NCBI GenBank assembly: GCA_009692015.1
Contig: SIAB01000009.1
Span: 1 to 33,973, forward strand
Source of the DNA: Phycisphaerales bacterium
GTDB taxonomy: Bacteria; Planctomycetota; Phycisphaerae; Phycisphaerales; SM1A02
Reading direction: 5' to 3'
DNA: 33,973 bases
Under the pieces are notes generated by a model, which saw only the letters and a program-made list of their open reading frames with translations, was not told the DNA's origin and made no database searches. The translations under genes and the position numbers were made by a program. Numbering within the stretch: position 1 is the first letter of the stretch; each line of letters opens with the position of its first letter. Below, piece after piece: positions 7,913 to 16,336 of this stretch.

Positions 7913-7950
7913 CTTGACTTTTTATTCACTCGACTGCATAATAATGCACC
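7913..7950 (+). promoter_or_regulatory. Double ARG box (ArgR operator) over the promoter
   Basis: Two copies resemble the ARG-box core TGAATwwwwATTCA. TGACTTTTTATTCA at 7915-7928 matches 13 of 14 positions. TGCATAATAATGCA at 7935-7948 matches 12 of 14, with the two changes symmetric. Their centres are 20 bp apart, so as 18-bp boxes they are separated by two bases, the paired layout known for ArgR hexamers. The first covers the -35 and the second the -10. Binding should block RNA polymerase and make argR self-regulated together with the genes downstream. Confidence 0.8.
7914..7942 (+). promoter_or_regulatory. Sigma70-type promoter of the arginine operon
   Basis: The -35 TTGACT (7914-7919) and -10 CATAAT (7937-7942) are separated by 17 bases, each matching consensus at five of six positions. 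The predicted transcription start falls at about 7949, one or two bases before the argR ATG at 7951. No Shine-Dalgarno is present between, so the mRNA should be leaderless. Confidence 0.8.
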
Positions 7951-8454
7951 ATGCTTCCCAAAGCCCAGCGCCATCGTCAGATCATCAAGTTGATCGAATC
8001 GGGGCGAATCTCCAGTCAGGCAGACCTCGCTCAACATCTTGGGCGGGTTGGGATCGCCACAACCCAAACCACGCTCTCGCGGGATCTTGCTGAGATTGGC
8101 GTCGTCAAGAGTGCGAGCGGCTATCACCTGCCCGCCACGGGTACGGACTCTGCGTCGATCGACCGAAGCGCCGTGCTCGCCTTGACCGTGCGCCGCTTGA
8201 TGCTGGAGATATCAATTGGCGGAACGCAAGCAATCTTGCACACTCCGCCAGGGCAAGCCAGCGCACTCGCAGTTGAAATCGATCGAGCCGATCTCTCCGG
8301 GGTGCTGGGCACGATCGCCGGAGATGACTGCATCTTCATTGCCTGCACCACCGCCCGCGCGGCACGCATGGTTGTCCGCAAACTGCAGTCGCTCGCCCAG
8401 ATGCCTTCGCCTACCGCGCCATCGCCGCGGCGGCGCTCGCCCGCTCATTCTTGA
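7951..8454 (+). CDS. argR: Arginine repressor ArgR
   Basis: ArgR is a hexameric DNA-binding repressor that uses L-arginine as corepressor. The 167-residue product has a winged helix-turn-helix N-domain (HRQIIKLIESGRISSQADL, then TLSRDLAEIGVVK near residues 47-59). Its C-terminal domain ends in the arginine-binding and oligomerisation signature GTIAGDDCIFIACTT at about 124-138. A short Pro/Ser/Arg-rich tail follows. The ATG at 7951 fits the family N-terminus and lies immediately after the promoter and operator described above. argC begins at or just after the argR stop. The repressor therefore heads the operon it is predicted to control. Confidence 0.95.
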   Translation: MLPKAQRHRQIIKLIESGRISSQADLAQHLGRVGIATTQTTLSRDLAEIGVVKSASGYHLPATGTDSASIDRSAVLALTVRRLMLEISIGGTQAILHTPPGQASALAVEIDRADLSGVLGTIAGDDCIFIACTTARAARMVVRKLQSLAQMPSPTAPSPRRRSPAHS

Positions 8455-8462
8455 GAGAAACC

Positions 8463-9554
8463 GTGAATCACCACACTCCATCCACGCGTTCATCCGTTGC
8501 GGCCTGTCGTGCTGTCGTGGTTGGCGCCGCGGGATACTCGGGGGCGGAGGTGGTTGGCATCTTGCTGCGACACCCAGGCGTCGAGGTGGTTGGGCTCTTC
8601 GGGTCCGCAGCACGCAGCGAGAACCCCCAGCGATTCGACCAGATTTTCCCGCGGTTTCGAGGATGGACCGACCTCAAGGTTCACGCCGCGTCGATCGAGG
8701 CGATCTGCGCGCTCAAGCCTGACGCCGTCTTCTTGGCTGTTCCGCACGAGGCGAGTCACGATCTTGCGCCGGCACTCCTCGCCGCTGGCATCACCCTGCT
8801 CGATCTCTCGGCTGCCTTTCGATTGCGAGATCCCGACGACTATCCCAAGCACTATGGTTTCGCCCACGCCCATCCTGCCTGGTTGCAATCGCGGGTCTAC
8901 GGGATCGCCGAACTCAACCGCGATGCGATCCGCCGAGCGCAACTCATCGCCGTGCCGGGCTGCTATCCCACAAGCGTGATTCTTCCCATGCGACCGCTCT
9001 GGGATGCCGGAGTGCTGGAAGCAGCACCAATCATCGTTGACAGCACCAGCGGCGTGAGTGGCGCGGGCCGCGCGCTCGCGCTGAAGAGTCTCTTCTGCGA
9101 GGTAAGCCAACAGCCCTACGGGGTTTTCAAGCATCGACACCAACCCGAGATCGCCCAGGAGGTCGGCAGCGATGTGATTTTCACTCCGCACTTGGGACCA
9201 TTCGACCGCGGGATTCTCTCGACCATTCACGCGACGCTGAAGCATGGTGTCGGCGAGTCCGCCATTCGTCAAATTCTCTCGGCGCGTTACAACTGCGAGC
9301 CATTTGTCACCATTCTCGACGCTGGCGCCTGGCCATCCGTTGCGGCAGTTTCCGGAAGCAATCGCTGTGACATCCAGTTGGCCGTTGATGAATCGCGACG
9401 ACACCTCATCGTCTGCAGCGCCATTGACAATCTCATCAAAGGTGCCGCTGGACAAGCTGTGCAGTGCCTCAACATCCGCTTTGGGCTGGGCGAAACAACG
9501 GGCTTTGCTCTGCCGCGTGCCGTGCCGTCGGTTCCACAGGAGGTGCTCTCGTGA
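8463..9554 (+). CDS. argC: N-acetyl-gamma-glutamyl-phosphate reductase
   Basis: ArgC reduces N-acetylglutamyl phosphate to the semialdehyde with NADPH, the third step of ornithine synthesis. The 363-residue product has the Rossmann nucleotide-binding start VVVGAAGYSGAEVVG, the catalytic cysteine in VPGCYPTS (Cys167), the SGVSGAGR loop and HRHQPEI. Homologues begin shortly before the glycine-rich loop. GTG at 8463 is preferred, after a purine-rich GAGAGAAA. A TTG at 8451, overlapping the argR stop, is in the same frame and would add four residues. Its stop overlaps the argB start. Confidence 0.95.
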   Translation: MNHHTPSTRSSVAACRAVVVGAAGYSGAEVVGILLRHPGVEVVGLFGSAARSENPQRFDQIFPRFRGWTDLKVHAASIEAICALKPDAVFLAVPHEASHDLAPALLAAGITLLDLSAAFRLRDPDDYPKHYGFAHAHPAWLQSRVYGIAELNRDAIRRAQLIAVPGCYPTSVILPMRPLWDAGVLEAAPIIVDSTSGVSGAGRALALKSLFCEVSQQPYGVFKHRHQPEIAQEVGSDVIFTPHLGPFDRGILSTIHATLKHGVGESAIRQILSARYNCEPFVTILDAGAWPSVAAVSGSNRCDIQLAVDESRRHLIVCSAIDNLIKGAAGQAVQCLNIRFGLGETTGFALPRAVPSVPQEVLS

Positions 9555-10393
9555 GGAATCCGACCAAGGCTCCGACCAAGCTCGTTGTCAAATTGGGTGG
9601 CGCACTTCTCGACGATGCGCGCGCTCTCTCCGCGACGATCGCCGCTGTCTCGTCGCTCCACCATCGAAAACCCGGCTCGGTCATCATTGCCCACGGTGGC
9701 GGAAGCACCGTCGACCGCCATCTTGCGCGGCTCGGGATGAAGAGTGAAAAACGCGATGGCATCCGGATCACTCCGCCCGATCAGATGGCCGAGATTTCGG
9801 CCGTGCTCAATGGGCAGGTCAATGCGACCCTCGTCGCCCAGCTTCTCGCCCAAGGGTGCAGCGCGGTGGGGCTCTCGCTGGCCGATGGATTCACGACCAC
9901 CGCGTCAGTCGCCACGCACTATCCCTTTGATCCGGGATGCGTGGGCGAGATCACAAACGGGAACGCGCGGCTCCTCGACACACTCCTCGGCGCTGGCTTT
10001 CTTCCAGTGCTTTCGAGCGTCGCCGTCGACGGCGATGGCCATCTCCTGAATGTAAATGCCGACGATGCCGCCGCGGCACTCGCCAAACTGGTCCGCGCAA
10101 CAGGGCTGGTCTTTCTGACCGATGTACCCGGGGTGCGCGACGGCAGCGGCGCGGTCATCGAAGAGCTCAACCGATCCTCGGCAGAGCAACTGATTCTCGA
10201 TGGCACGATCCGCGCCGGCATGATTCCGAAAGTTCGCAGCGCGATCGCAGCAGCAGAAGCAACTGGGATCTCGGTGATCATCGCGAGTTGGAATGAGCCC
10301 AATCTCTTGGATCGCATCGCCAGCGGCGAGCGGGTCGGCAGTACGATTCTCCCCCCTTGCTGCGAAGAACGAGTCACGCTCAGCACACCATGA
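9551..10393 (+). CDS. argB: Acetylglutamate kinase
   Basis: ArgB phosphorylates N-acetylglutamate and is the usual control point of the pathway. The 280-residue product shows the amino acid kinase pattern: KLVVKLGGALLDD at the N-terminus, the IAHGGGSTVDRHL glycine loop, GLSLADG, LNVNADDAAAALAKL, and LTDVPGVRDG followed by GMIPKVRSA. The GTG start at 9551 overlaps the argC stop (GTGA) and has a perfect AGGAGGT six bases upstream. The N-terminus lacks the long extra helix that marks hexameric arginine-inhibited kinases, so arginine feedback on this enzyme is doubtful; this is an inference from length. Confidence 0.95.
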   Translation: MRNPTKAPTKLVVKLGGALLDDARALSATIAAVSSLHHRKPGSVIIAHGGGSTVDRHLARLGMKSEKRDGIRITPPDQMAEISAVLNGQVNATLVAQLLAQGCSAVGLSLADGFTTTASVATHYPFDPGCVGEITNGNARLLDTLLGAGFLPVLSSVAVDGDGHLLNVNADDAAAALAKLVRATGLVFLTDVPGVRDGSGAVIEELNRSSAEQLILDGTIRAGMIPKVRSAIAAAEATGISVIIASWNEPNLLDRIASGERVGSTILPPCCEERVTLSTP

Positions 10394-11376
10394 CCTCCCC
10401 CGCATCCATGCTGCTCACGAGTGACTTGCTCCAGGTGATCGATCTCTCGGCCACAGAGATCACCCAGCTCTTTGGGATTGCATCTCGGTTGAAGACCGAT
10501 TACCGCCCCTTCGCTGGATCGTTGGCGCAGCGATCGTTGGTCATGCTCTTTGAGAAGCCATCGCTGCGAACGCGGGTCTCATTCGAGCTGGGCTTTCAGA
10601 AACTCGGTGGAGGCGTGGTCTTCCTCGACCACCAATCCTCGCCAATCGGCGGGCGCGAAACAGTCGAGGACTATGCCCACAATCTTTCCAGGTGGGCAGA
10701 TGTGATCGCGATTCGATGTCGATCGCACGAACTGCTGGCGCGCTTCGCAGCCGCCAGTTCAGTTCCGGTCATCAACGCCCTCAGCGACCTACATCACCCC
10801 TGTCAAGCGCTCGCCGACATTTTTACGCTCGTTGAGTCTGGAATACGACCGGAAGAACTCCATCTCGCCTGGGTTGGCGACGGCAACAATGTGTGCCTCT
10901 CACTCATTGAAGCGGTTGCGACGCTGGGAGGTCGGATGACAGTCATCACCCCGACCGCGTGCCGCCCAGCAGCCGACGCGCTGCGCATCGCTGACGCCCG
11001 GGCCTTTCGAAGCGGTGCGCGCATCGTGTGCACGGACGACCTCGCCGCCGTCGCGGGAGCCGACGCGATCTACACCGATGTCTGGGTCTCCATGGGCGAA
11101 GAATCGCGCGCAGCGGAGAAGACGGCGATGCTCACCCCCTACCGGGTCGACGCCGCACTGATGCGGCGCGCTGGAGCGAAGACTCGCTTCATGCACTGCT
11201 TGCCCGCCAAACGTGGCGAAGAGGTTGCCGCAGAAGTCATCGATTCGCCTGCCTCGATCGTCTTCGATCAGGCCGAGAATCGCATGCACATCCAGAATGC
11301 GCTCATGCTGGCACTGCTTCGCAGCGACCTTGCACCGCAGGATCGACCCGCTCCATCCGTGGCCGCTCACCCATGA
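10390..11376 (+). CDS. argF: Ornithine carbamoyltransferase
   Basis: This enzyme joins carbamoyl phosphate and ornithine to make citrulline. The 328-residue product has the carbamoyl-phosphate motif in EKPSLRTRVSFE, HPCQALAD, the ornithine-binding DVWVSMGEE and the catalytic HCLPAKRGEEV. The HCLP and SMG motifs favour ornithine over aspartate or acetylornithine as substrate. The start ATG at 10390 overlaps the argB stop as ATGA, a sign of translational coupling; the in-frame codon at 10357 lies within argB. The C-terminus has a short Pro/Ala extension. argG follows after 54 bases that show no promoter or terminator. Confidence 0.96.
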   Translation: MTSPASMLLTSDLLQVIDLSATEITQLFGIASRLKTDYRPFAGSLAQRSLVMLFEKPSLRTRVSFELGFQKLGGGVVFLDHQSSPIGGRETVEDYAHNLSRWADVIAIRCRSHELLARFAAASSVPVINALSDLHHPCQALADIFTLVESGIRPEELHLAWVGDGNNVCLSLIEAVATLGGRMTVITPTACRPAADALRIADARAFRSGARIVCTDDLAAVAGADAIYTDVWVSMGEESRAAEKTAMLTPYRVDAALMRRAGAKTRFMHCLPAKRGEEVAAEVIDSPASIVFDQAENRMHIQNALMLALLRSDLAPQDRPAPSVAAHP

Positions 11377-11430
11377 CATCCGCGAATTCACTCGCCTGTT
11401 TTTTCACTACTGCACCTTGAAGGAGTTCTC

Positions 11431-12735
11431 ATGAAAGAGTCATTCAAACCCCGTCGTGTTTCGCTCGCATACTCGGGAGGGCTCGACACCTCCTGCATCA
11501 TTCCCTGGCTGGTTGAAACCTACGGCTGTGAAGTGATCGCTGTCGTTGCCGATGTCGGTCAAGGCGCGCGCGAACTCGAGGGGATCGAAGAGAAGGCGAT
11601 TCGATCGGGGGCTACGAAGTGCATCATCAAGGACTTGCGCCGAGATTTCCTCGAGGAGTTCGCCTATCCGATGGCGATCACCGGGGCGGTCTATGAGGGT
11701 CGGTACTTGCTCGGCACATCCATTGCCCGGCCGATCATCGCTCGCGCGCAAGTCGAAGTCGCGCTCGAAACTGGCTGCGACGCTCTCAGCCACGGCTGCA
11801 CCGGCAAGGGCAACGACCAAGTTCGCTTCGAGTTCACCTTCGCTGCGCTCGCGCCGCACCTTCCGGTCATCGCCCCCTGGCGACTCTGGAATCTCAAGAG
11901 CCGCGAGCAGATGCTCGACTATCTCAAGGTGCGATCAATCCCCTGCGCGGCGAGCGCCGAAAAGATCTACTCGCGCGATGCCAACATCTGGCACATCTCG
12001 CACGAAGGGGGCGACCTCGAAGATCCATGGAAGGCACCACCCGACGATGTCTGGATGCTCACCTGCGATCCAGCCCGTGCTCCCGCGAGCGGTGCAGAAC
12101 TCACGCTCTCTTTCCGCAGTGGATTCCCCACAGCGATCGATGGCGTTCCCATGGATTCAGTCACGATCCTGGAAACGCTCAACCGAATTGGTGGCGAGCA
12201 GGGCGTCGGGCGCGTTGACTTGGTCGAGAACAGACTTGTGGGGATGAAGAGTCGCGGTGCGTACGAAACGCCAGGCGGCACGATCCTGATGGAAGCACTC
12301 CGTGGACTTGAGCAACTCTGCTACGACCGCGAGACGACGCAGTGGCGCCAACGGCTGGCACTCGACTTTGCCCGGATCGTCTACGAAGGCACCTGGTTCA
12401 CCCCGGTGCGCGAATCGCTCTGGGAAAGCGCCAAGCATGCCGCCCAGGTTCTCGACGGCGATGTTCGCGTCCGCTTGTTCAAGGGCACGGCGACAATTTC
12501 TGGACGGCGCAGTCCCAACTCGCTCTACAGCGAAGCCTTTGCAACCTTTGGTGCCGATGAGGTCTATGACCAGACTCACGCCGAGGGATTCATCCGCCTC
12601 TTCTCCCTTCCAACACGAATCCGTGCATTGAAAGGTGCATCGACTGCGGCGCTTCAGTCGTCTCGAACGACGCGCAGTCCAGCTGCGCCGCAGTCCACTT
12701 CGCAGCCCGCACCACAAGGCAGCACATGGGAGTGA
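11431..12735 (+). CDS. argG: Argininosuccinate synthase
   Basis: ArgG condenses citrulline and aspartate with ATP. The 434-residue product begins with the P-loop-like pyrophosphatase motif [11 protein letters not shown]. It continues with [40 protein letters not shown], and [20 protein letters not shown], all family hallmarks. An AAGGAG ribosome binding site lies five bases before the ATG. After the usual end near [12 protein letters not shown] the protein carries about 35 residues rich in Ser, Pro, Ala and Gln. The stop lies ten bases inside argH, so the low-complexity tail may simply be the bridge to that overlap. Confidence 0.97.
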   Translation: MKESFKPRRVSLAYSGGLDTSCIIPWLVETYGCEVIAVVADVGQGARELEGIEEKAIRSGATKCIIKDLRRDFLEEFAYPMAITGAVYEGRYLLGTSIARPIIARAQVEVALETGCDALSHGCTGKGNDQVRFEFTFAALAPHLPVIAPWRLWNLKSREQMLDYLKVRSIPCAASAEKIYSRDANIWHISHEGGDLEDPWKAPPDDVWMLTCDPARAPASGAELTLSFRSGFPTAIDGVPMDSVTILETLNRIGGEQGVGRVDLVENRLVGMKSRGAYETPGGTILMEALRGLEQLCYDRETTQWRQRLALDFARIVYEGTWFTPVRESLWESAKHAAQVLDGDVRVRLFKGTATISGRRSPNSLYSEAFATFGADEVYDQTHAEGFIRLFSLPTRIRALKGASTAALQSSRTTRSPAAPQSTSQPAPQGSTWE

Positions 12736-14627
12736 TCTGGGCAGGTCGGGCAACGGAGCCGGCGGATCCACTCTTTCGCCAATTCAACGATTCGCTTTCA
12801 TTCGACCGCACCCTGGTGCGAGAAGACATCGAGGGAAGCGTTGGATGGGCACGCGCATTGGAACGCGCCAAGGTTCTCACCGCAGAAGAGGCTGGCTCGC
12901 TCATCGATGCGCTCGGCGAGGTCTTGCGTCATGCGATCGAGAGTCCATCCGCACTGGCCGAAGCTGCGGATGAAGACATCCACTCGTGGGTGGAACGCGA
13001 ACTTGTTGCCCGCGTTGGATCACTCGGCAAGAAATTGCACACCGGACGAAGTCGAAATGATCAGGTGGCTACCGACCTTCGCCTCTGGACCATCAAGCAA
13101 ATCGCCCGGCGCGCCAGCGAGATTGAGGGTTGCATTCAGAGCCTGCTTTCCCTCGCCGAGCGCGAGCGCGGCACTGTTTTTCCGGGCTACACGCACCTGC
13201 AGCGGGCGCAGCCGATTCTCTTTGGACACTGGTGCATGGCCTATGTCGAAATGCTCTTGCGAGATCGCGAGCGATTCAATGACGCTGCGATTCGCGCCTC
13301 GATGTGTCCGCTCGGCTCTGGCGCGCTCGCTGGAACCGCCTATCCGATCGATCGCGAGCAGTTGGCTCGGGATCTGGGATTTTCGGCGCCGACCGCAAAC
13401 TCGCTTGACGCCGTCAGCGACCGAGACTTCGTGGTCGAAACGCTCTCGGCAACCGCGCTGGCATCGATCCATCTCTCGCGACTGGCTGAGGACTTGATCT
13501 TCTACACCACCGGAGAAGCCGGTCTCATCACGCTTGGCGATTCCGTCACCAGCGGATCGAGTCTGATGCCGCAGAAGAAAAATCCAGACGCGCTCGAACT
13601 TATTCGCGGAAAGTCTGGTCGGCAGATCGGAAACCTCGTCAACATACTCACCGTGCTCAAAGGACTCCCTCTCGCCTACAACAAAGATTTGCAGGAAGAC
13701 AAGGAGCCACTCTTCGATGCGATGGAGCATCTGTCGTTGAGCCTGCGCATGATCCCTCCCGTCCTCGATGGAATGACGATCGACCGACAGCGCGCCCGCA
13801 TCGCCGCCGAGGGGGGTTATTCAAATGCCACAGAGCTTGCTGATTATCTCGTGCATCAAGGGGTTCCCTTCCGTGATGCCCACCACTCGGTTGGTCGACT
13901 CGTGCGCGAAGCAATCCGCGAGTCAAAGCCGCTCGAAGCACTTTCCGTAGAGCAAATGCAAGCAATCGCTCCCGGCGTTCGCGACGATGTGTATGTCGCG
14001 CTCACGGTCGACCGGGCAGTTGCCAAGCGCGATGTCCATGGCGGGACCGCGCCCGCCCAGGTTGCAGGATCGGTCGCGGCGGCGCGGCGGAATCTCGGTC
14101 GTGGATCACAGGATGCCAAGGCGTCTCACGCTGGCGACTCGCTGATCACGATTCGTGAGGCACACATCAACGACCTGGATGCCATTTGCGACATCGTCGC
14201 GCACTGGGCTCGGGCCGGCGAGCATCTGCCCCGTTCTCGCGAAGAGATCCTCGAATCACTCTCTGAGTTCGCGGTTGCCGTTGAAGGTCAAGAGGTTGTC
14301 GGCTGCGGTTCACTCTGGATCTACACCCCGCAACTCGCCGAAATCAGATCGCTCGGCGTGATCCCAAGTCGAAAGGGTGGCGGACTCGGTTCGACGCTCA
14401 CCCGCTACTTCGTCGACTGGGCCGCGGACTTGGGGATCCCCAAAGTGTTCGTGCTGACCCGCGCCCCAGACTTCTTCGCGCGTTGTGGTTTCAAGACAGT
14501 CAGCGTGAGCGTCCTTCCGGAAAAGGTTCTCAAGGACTGCGCAAAATGTCCACGAAACACGGCCTGCGACGAGGTTGCGATGACGCTCGACACGGGAGCG
14601 GCTCCGCTCGCGGATCACGGATCATGA
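12726..14627 (+). CDS. argH: Argininosuccinate lyase fused to a GNAT N-acetyltransferase (ArgH(A)-like)
   Basis: Residues 1 to about 462 are a complete argininosuccinate lyase that splits argininosuccinate into arginine and fumarate. It has [13 protein letters not shown], the [10 protein letters not shown] segment and the signature [13 protein letters not shown] short linker follows. Residues of about 475-625 form a GNAT domain with the acetyl-CoA loop [11 protein letters not shown] (about 543) and a Cys-rich end (RCGF, then [13 protein letters not shown] and CDEVAM). That ending matches short-type N-acetylglutamate synthases (mycobacterial Rv2747-like) and the ArgH(A) fusions described in marine gammaproteobacteria. 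The frame is continuous, 633 residues in all. The gene overlaps argG by ten bases and argJ by four. Acetylglutamate synthesis is inferred from context and motifs; another acyl acceptor is possible. Confidence 0.9.
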   Translation: MGVIWAGRATEPADPLFRQFNDSLSFDRTLVREDIEGSVGWARALERAKVLTAEEAGSLIDALGEVLRHAIESPSALAEAADEDIHSWVERELVARVGSLGKKLHTGRSRNDQVATDLRLWTIKQIARRASEIEGCIQSLLSLAERERGTVFPGYTHLQRAQPILFGHWCMAYVEMLLRDRERFNDAAIRASMCPLGSGALAGTAYPIDREQLARDLGFSAPTANSLDAVSDRDFVVETLSATALASIHLSRLAEDLIFYTTGEAGLITLGDSVTSGSSLMPQKKNPDALELIRGKSGRQIGNLVNILTVLKGLPLAYNKDLQEDKEPLFDAMEHLSLSLRMIPPVLDGMTIDRQRARIAAEGGYSNATELADYLVHQGVPFRDAHHSVGRLVREAIRESKPLEALSVEQMQAIAPGVRDDVYVALTVDRAVAKRDVHGGTAPAQVAGSVAAARRNLGRGSQDAKASHAGDSLITIREAHINDLDAICDIVAHWARAGEHLPRSREEILESLSEFAVAVEGQEVVGCGSLWIYTPQLAEIRSLGVIPSRKGGGLGSTLTRYFVDWAADLGIPKVFVLTRAPDFFARCGFKTVSVSVLPEKVLKDCAKCPRNTACDEVAMTLDTGAAPLADHGS

Positions 14628-15859
14628 CAACTGCGGTCGCGCCGATCACCCCTGCGCACACCACCGCGCCGCCCTGGCCACAGGGATTCATCTCTGCTGG
14701 TATCGCCGCGGGGATCAAGAAGGACGGCTCAACCGACCTAGCCCTGTTGACCAGCGACGGTCGCGGCAGCGGCGAACTCTCCGCAGCCGCAGTCTTCACC
14801 AGGAACCTCATTGTGGCGGCACCCATCCAACTCTCGCGCGCCAACCTCGCGGCGTCAGGTGGTCGGGTCCGCGCGCTCCTCATCAATTCGGGGTGTGCCA
14901 ATGCAGCGACGGGCGACGATGGCATGCTGCGCGCCGTGCAATCAACAACCGCGCTCGCAGAGCGGCTCGGAATCGACTCTCGATCAGTCCTCGTGAACTC
15001 AACGGGGGTCATCGGAGTTGCGCTTCCCATTGATCGCATCAAAGGCGCACTCGACGCACTGATCGCAGCGCAACAACCTGGCTCTTGTGAGTCTTTCGCT
15101 CGCGCGATCATGACCACCGACACGCGGCCAAAGTGGTCGAGCCGCTCAATTCACTGGATGGACGGCGTCACCCAGCGCAATTGCACCGTGACCGGAGTTG
15201 TGAAAGGTGCGGGCATGATCCATCCAAACATGGCCACGATGATCGCGGTCATTGCCACCGATGCCACGCTCGAACCAGACGAACTGCACGGCCATCTGCG
15301 CTCTGCAGTTGACTGCAGCTTTCACCGAATCTCAGTCGACGGCGACACCAGCACCAATGACAGTGTCTTCGCCCTCGCGTCGAATCGCGCCGGCACCGCG
15401 CCAACGGCACAACTCGCAGAGGCCTTCGAGCAGGTCGGACAAGAACTTGCCCTCATGGTTGTCCGTGATGGCGAGGGATCCGAACGCGGCATCGAAGTGC
15501 GCGTCACGGGCGCGCGAACTCAGGGCGACGCCCTGCAGGTTGCACGAACTGTGGCGATGAGCTTGCTGGTGCGCACCGCGGTCACCGGTGGCGATCCAAA
15601 CTGGGGAAGAATCCTCGCCGCCGCGGGTCGCGCTGGAATTCCGTTCGACCCAAACCGCCTGCGCGTGGGCGCGGGAGGCATCGCCCTCTTCGCCGATGGA
15701 TCACCAACCCATGCCGAAATCGGGGCGGTTCGAGCCGCGTTCACCGCTGACTGCGTTCGTATCGAACTCGACCTTGCAATGGGAGAAGCGCGCGATCTCT
15801 TCTGGTCCTGCGGACTCACCAAGCGGTATGTCGAAATCAACGCCGACTACACCACCTAG
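14624..15859 (+). CDS. argJ: Glutamate N-acetyltransferase / ornithine acetyltransferase
   Basis: ArgJ moves the acetyl group from acetylornithine to glutamate, and bifunctional forms also use acetyl-CoA. The 411-residue product has the Ntn-type self-cleavage site KGAGMIHPNMATM with nucleophile Thr205. It also has LLINSGCANAATG near residue 90, DGDTSTNDSV, and the C-terminal GDPNWGRI and GGIALF segments. The ATG at 14624 overlaps the argH stop (ATGA); the 47 codons open upstream lie inside argH and are not conserved. It ends the operon, 12 bases short of the convergent gene. No terminator hairpin is obvious in that gap. argD is not in the window. Confidence 0.95.
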   Translation: MTTAVAPITPAHTTAPPWPQGFISAGIAAGIKKDGSTDLALLTSDGRGSGELSAAAVFTRNLIVAAPIQLSRANLAASGGRVRALLINSGCANAATGDDGMLRAVQSTTALAERLGIDSRSVLVNSTGVIGVALPIDRIKGALDALIAAQQPGSCESFARAIMTTDTRPKWSSRSIHWMDGVTQRNCTVTGVVKGAGMIHPNMATMIAVIATDATLEPDELHGHLRSAVDCSFHRISVDGDTSTNDSVFALASNRAGTAPTAQLAEAFEQVGQELALMVVRDGEGSERGIEVRVTGARTQGDALQVARTVAMSLLVRTAVTGGDPNWGRILAAAGRAGIPFDPNRLRVGAGGIALFADGSPTHAEIGAVRAAFTADCVRIELDLAMGEARDLFWSCGLTKRYVEINADYTT

Positions 15860-15871
15860 TCCAAGCGTGCG

Positions 15872-16336
15872 CTAATCGCTGGCTGGCAAGCCTTGATCGA
15901 TTCGCCGCCGCGCCTTGGCGCAAATCTCACGCCATGGTTCATCGAGCATCGGTCCGATCACCGTGAGTCCCCGGCGAATCTCCAGGCGATCAATTCGGGT
16001 GATGAGCGATCCATCGAGGGCGAGCGCACCGGCGATCGCCGTGAGGTACTTGAGAAACGCGGCGAGTGCGCTGGGATCGCCAATATGCAGATCGCTCTCG
16101 CGAATATCGCGCTTGGCCAGATCTTTCCAAGCGATCCAACCCGCACGCGTTGTTGGGTTCGGTCCCCGACGGTCAAGAACTTCGCGACTCCACTTCAATC
16201 CCGCGCTCGCCGCGCATCGCGCCGCGAGTCGATCGACTGGCTTCGCAGCTTCGCCGAGGATGGCGCAGATGAGCTGCATCGCCATCGGCACGGTAACTGT
16301 CGGAAACTCCCCTGATCCATCACGATCCATGTTCAT
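15872..16336 (-). CDS. Hypothetical protein following the sigma factor
   Basis: This 154-residue product is not recognised. It begins MNMDRDGSGEF and overlaps the end of the upstream sigma-factor gene by 17 bases, so the two are probably cotranscribed and translationally coupled. It is mixed helical in character, with Ala/Leu-rich helices, a WIAWKDLAKRDI stretch and a basic C-terminus. No membrane segment, signal peptide, zinc motif or enzyme motif is visible. A second ATG at 16330 is also in frame. Position suggests a partner or regulator of the sigma factor, but no anti-sigma fold is evident. Overlap and codon texture support a real gene. Confidence 0.6.
   Translation of the reverse strand: MNMDRDGSGEFPTVTVPMAMQLICAILGEAAKPVDRLAARCAASAGLKWSREVLDRRGPNPTTRAGWIAWKDLAKRDIRESDLHIGDPSALAAFLKYLTAIAGALALDGSLITRIDRLEIRRGLTVIGPMLDEPWREICAKARRRIDQGLPASD

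Noticed and set aside
8490-9455. 321-codon minus-strand frame across argC
   Set aside because: It lies wholly opposite argC, whose motifs are unambiguous; GC-rich codon use makes such shadows common.
11377-11430. ARG box or promoter before argG
   Set aside because: The AT-rich TTTTTTCAC stretch does not form the palindromic core, and no -35/-10 pair is present.
12621-12735. Frameshift or broken end of argG
   Set aside because: The core ends normally and the Ser/Pro/Ala tail reads through in frame to the argH overlap; it is an extension, not damage.
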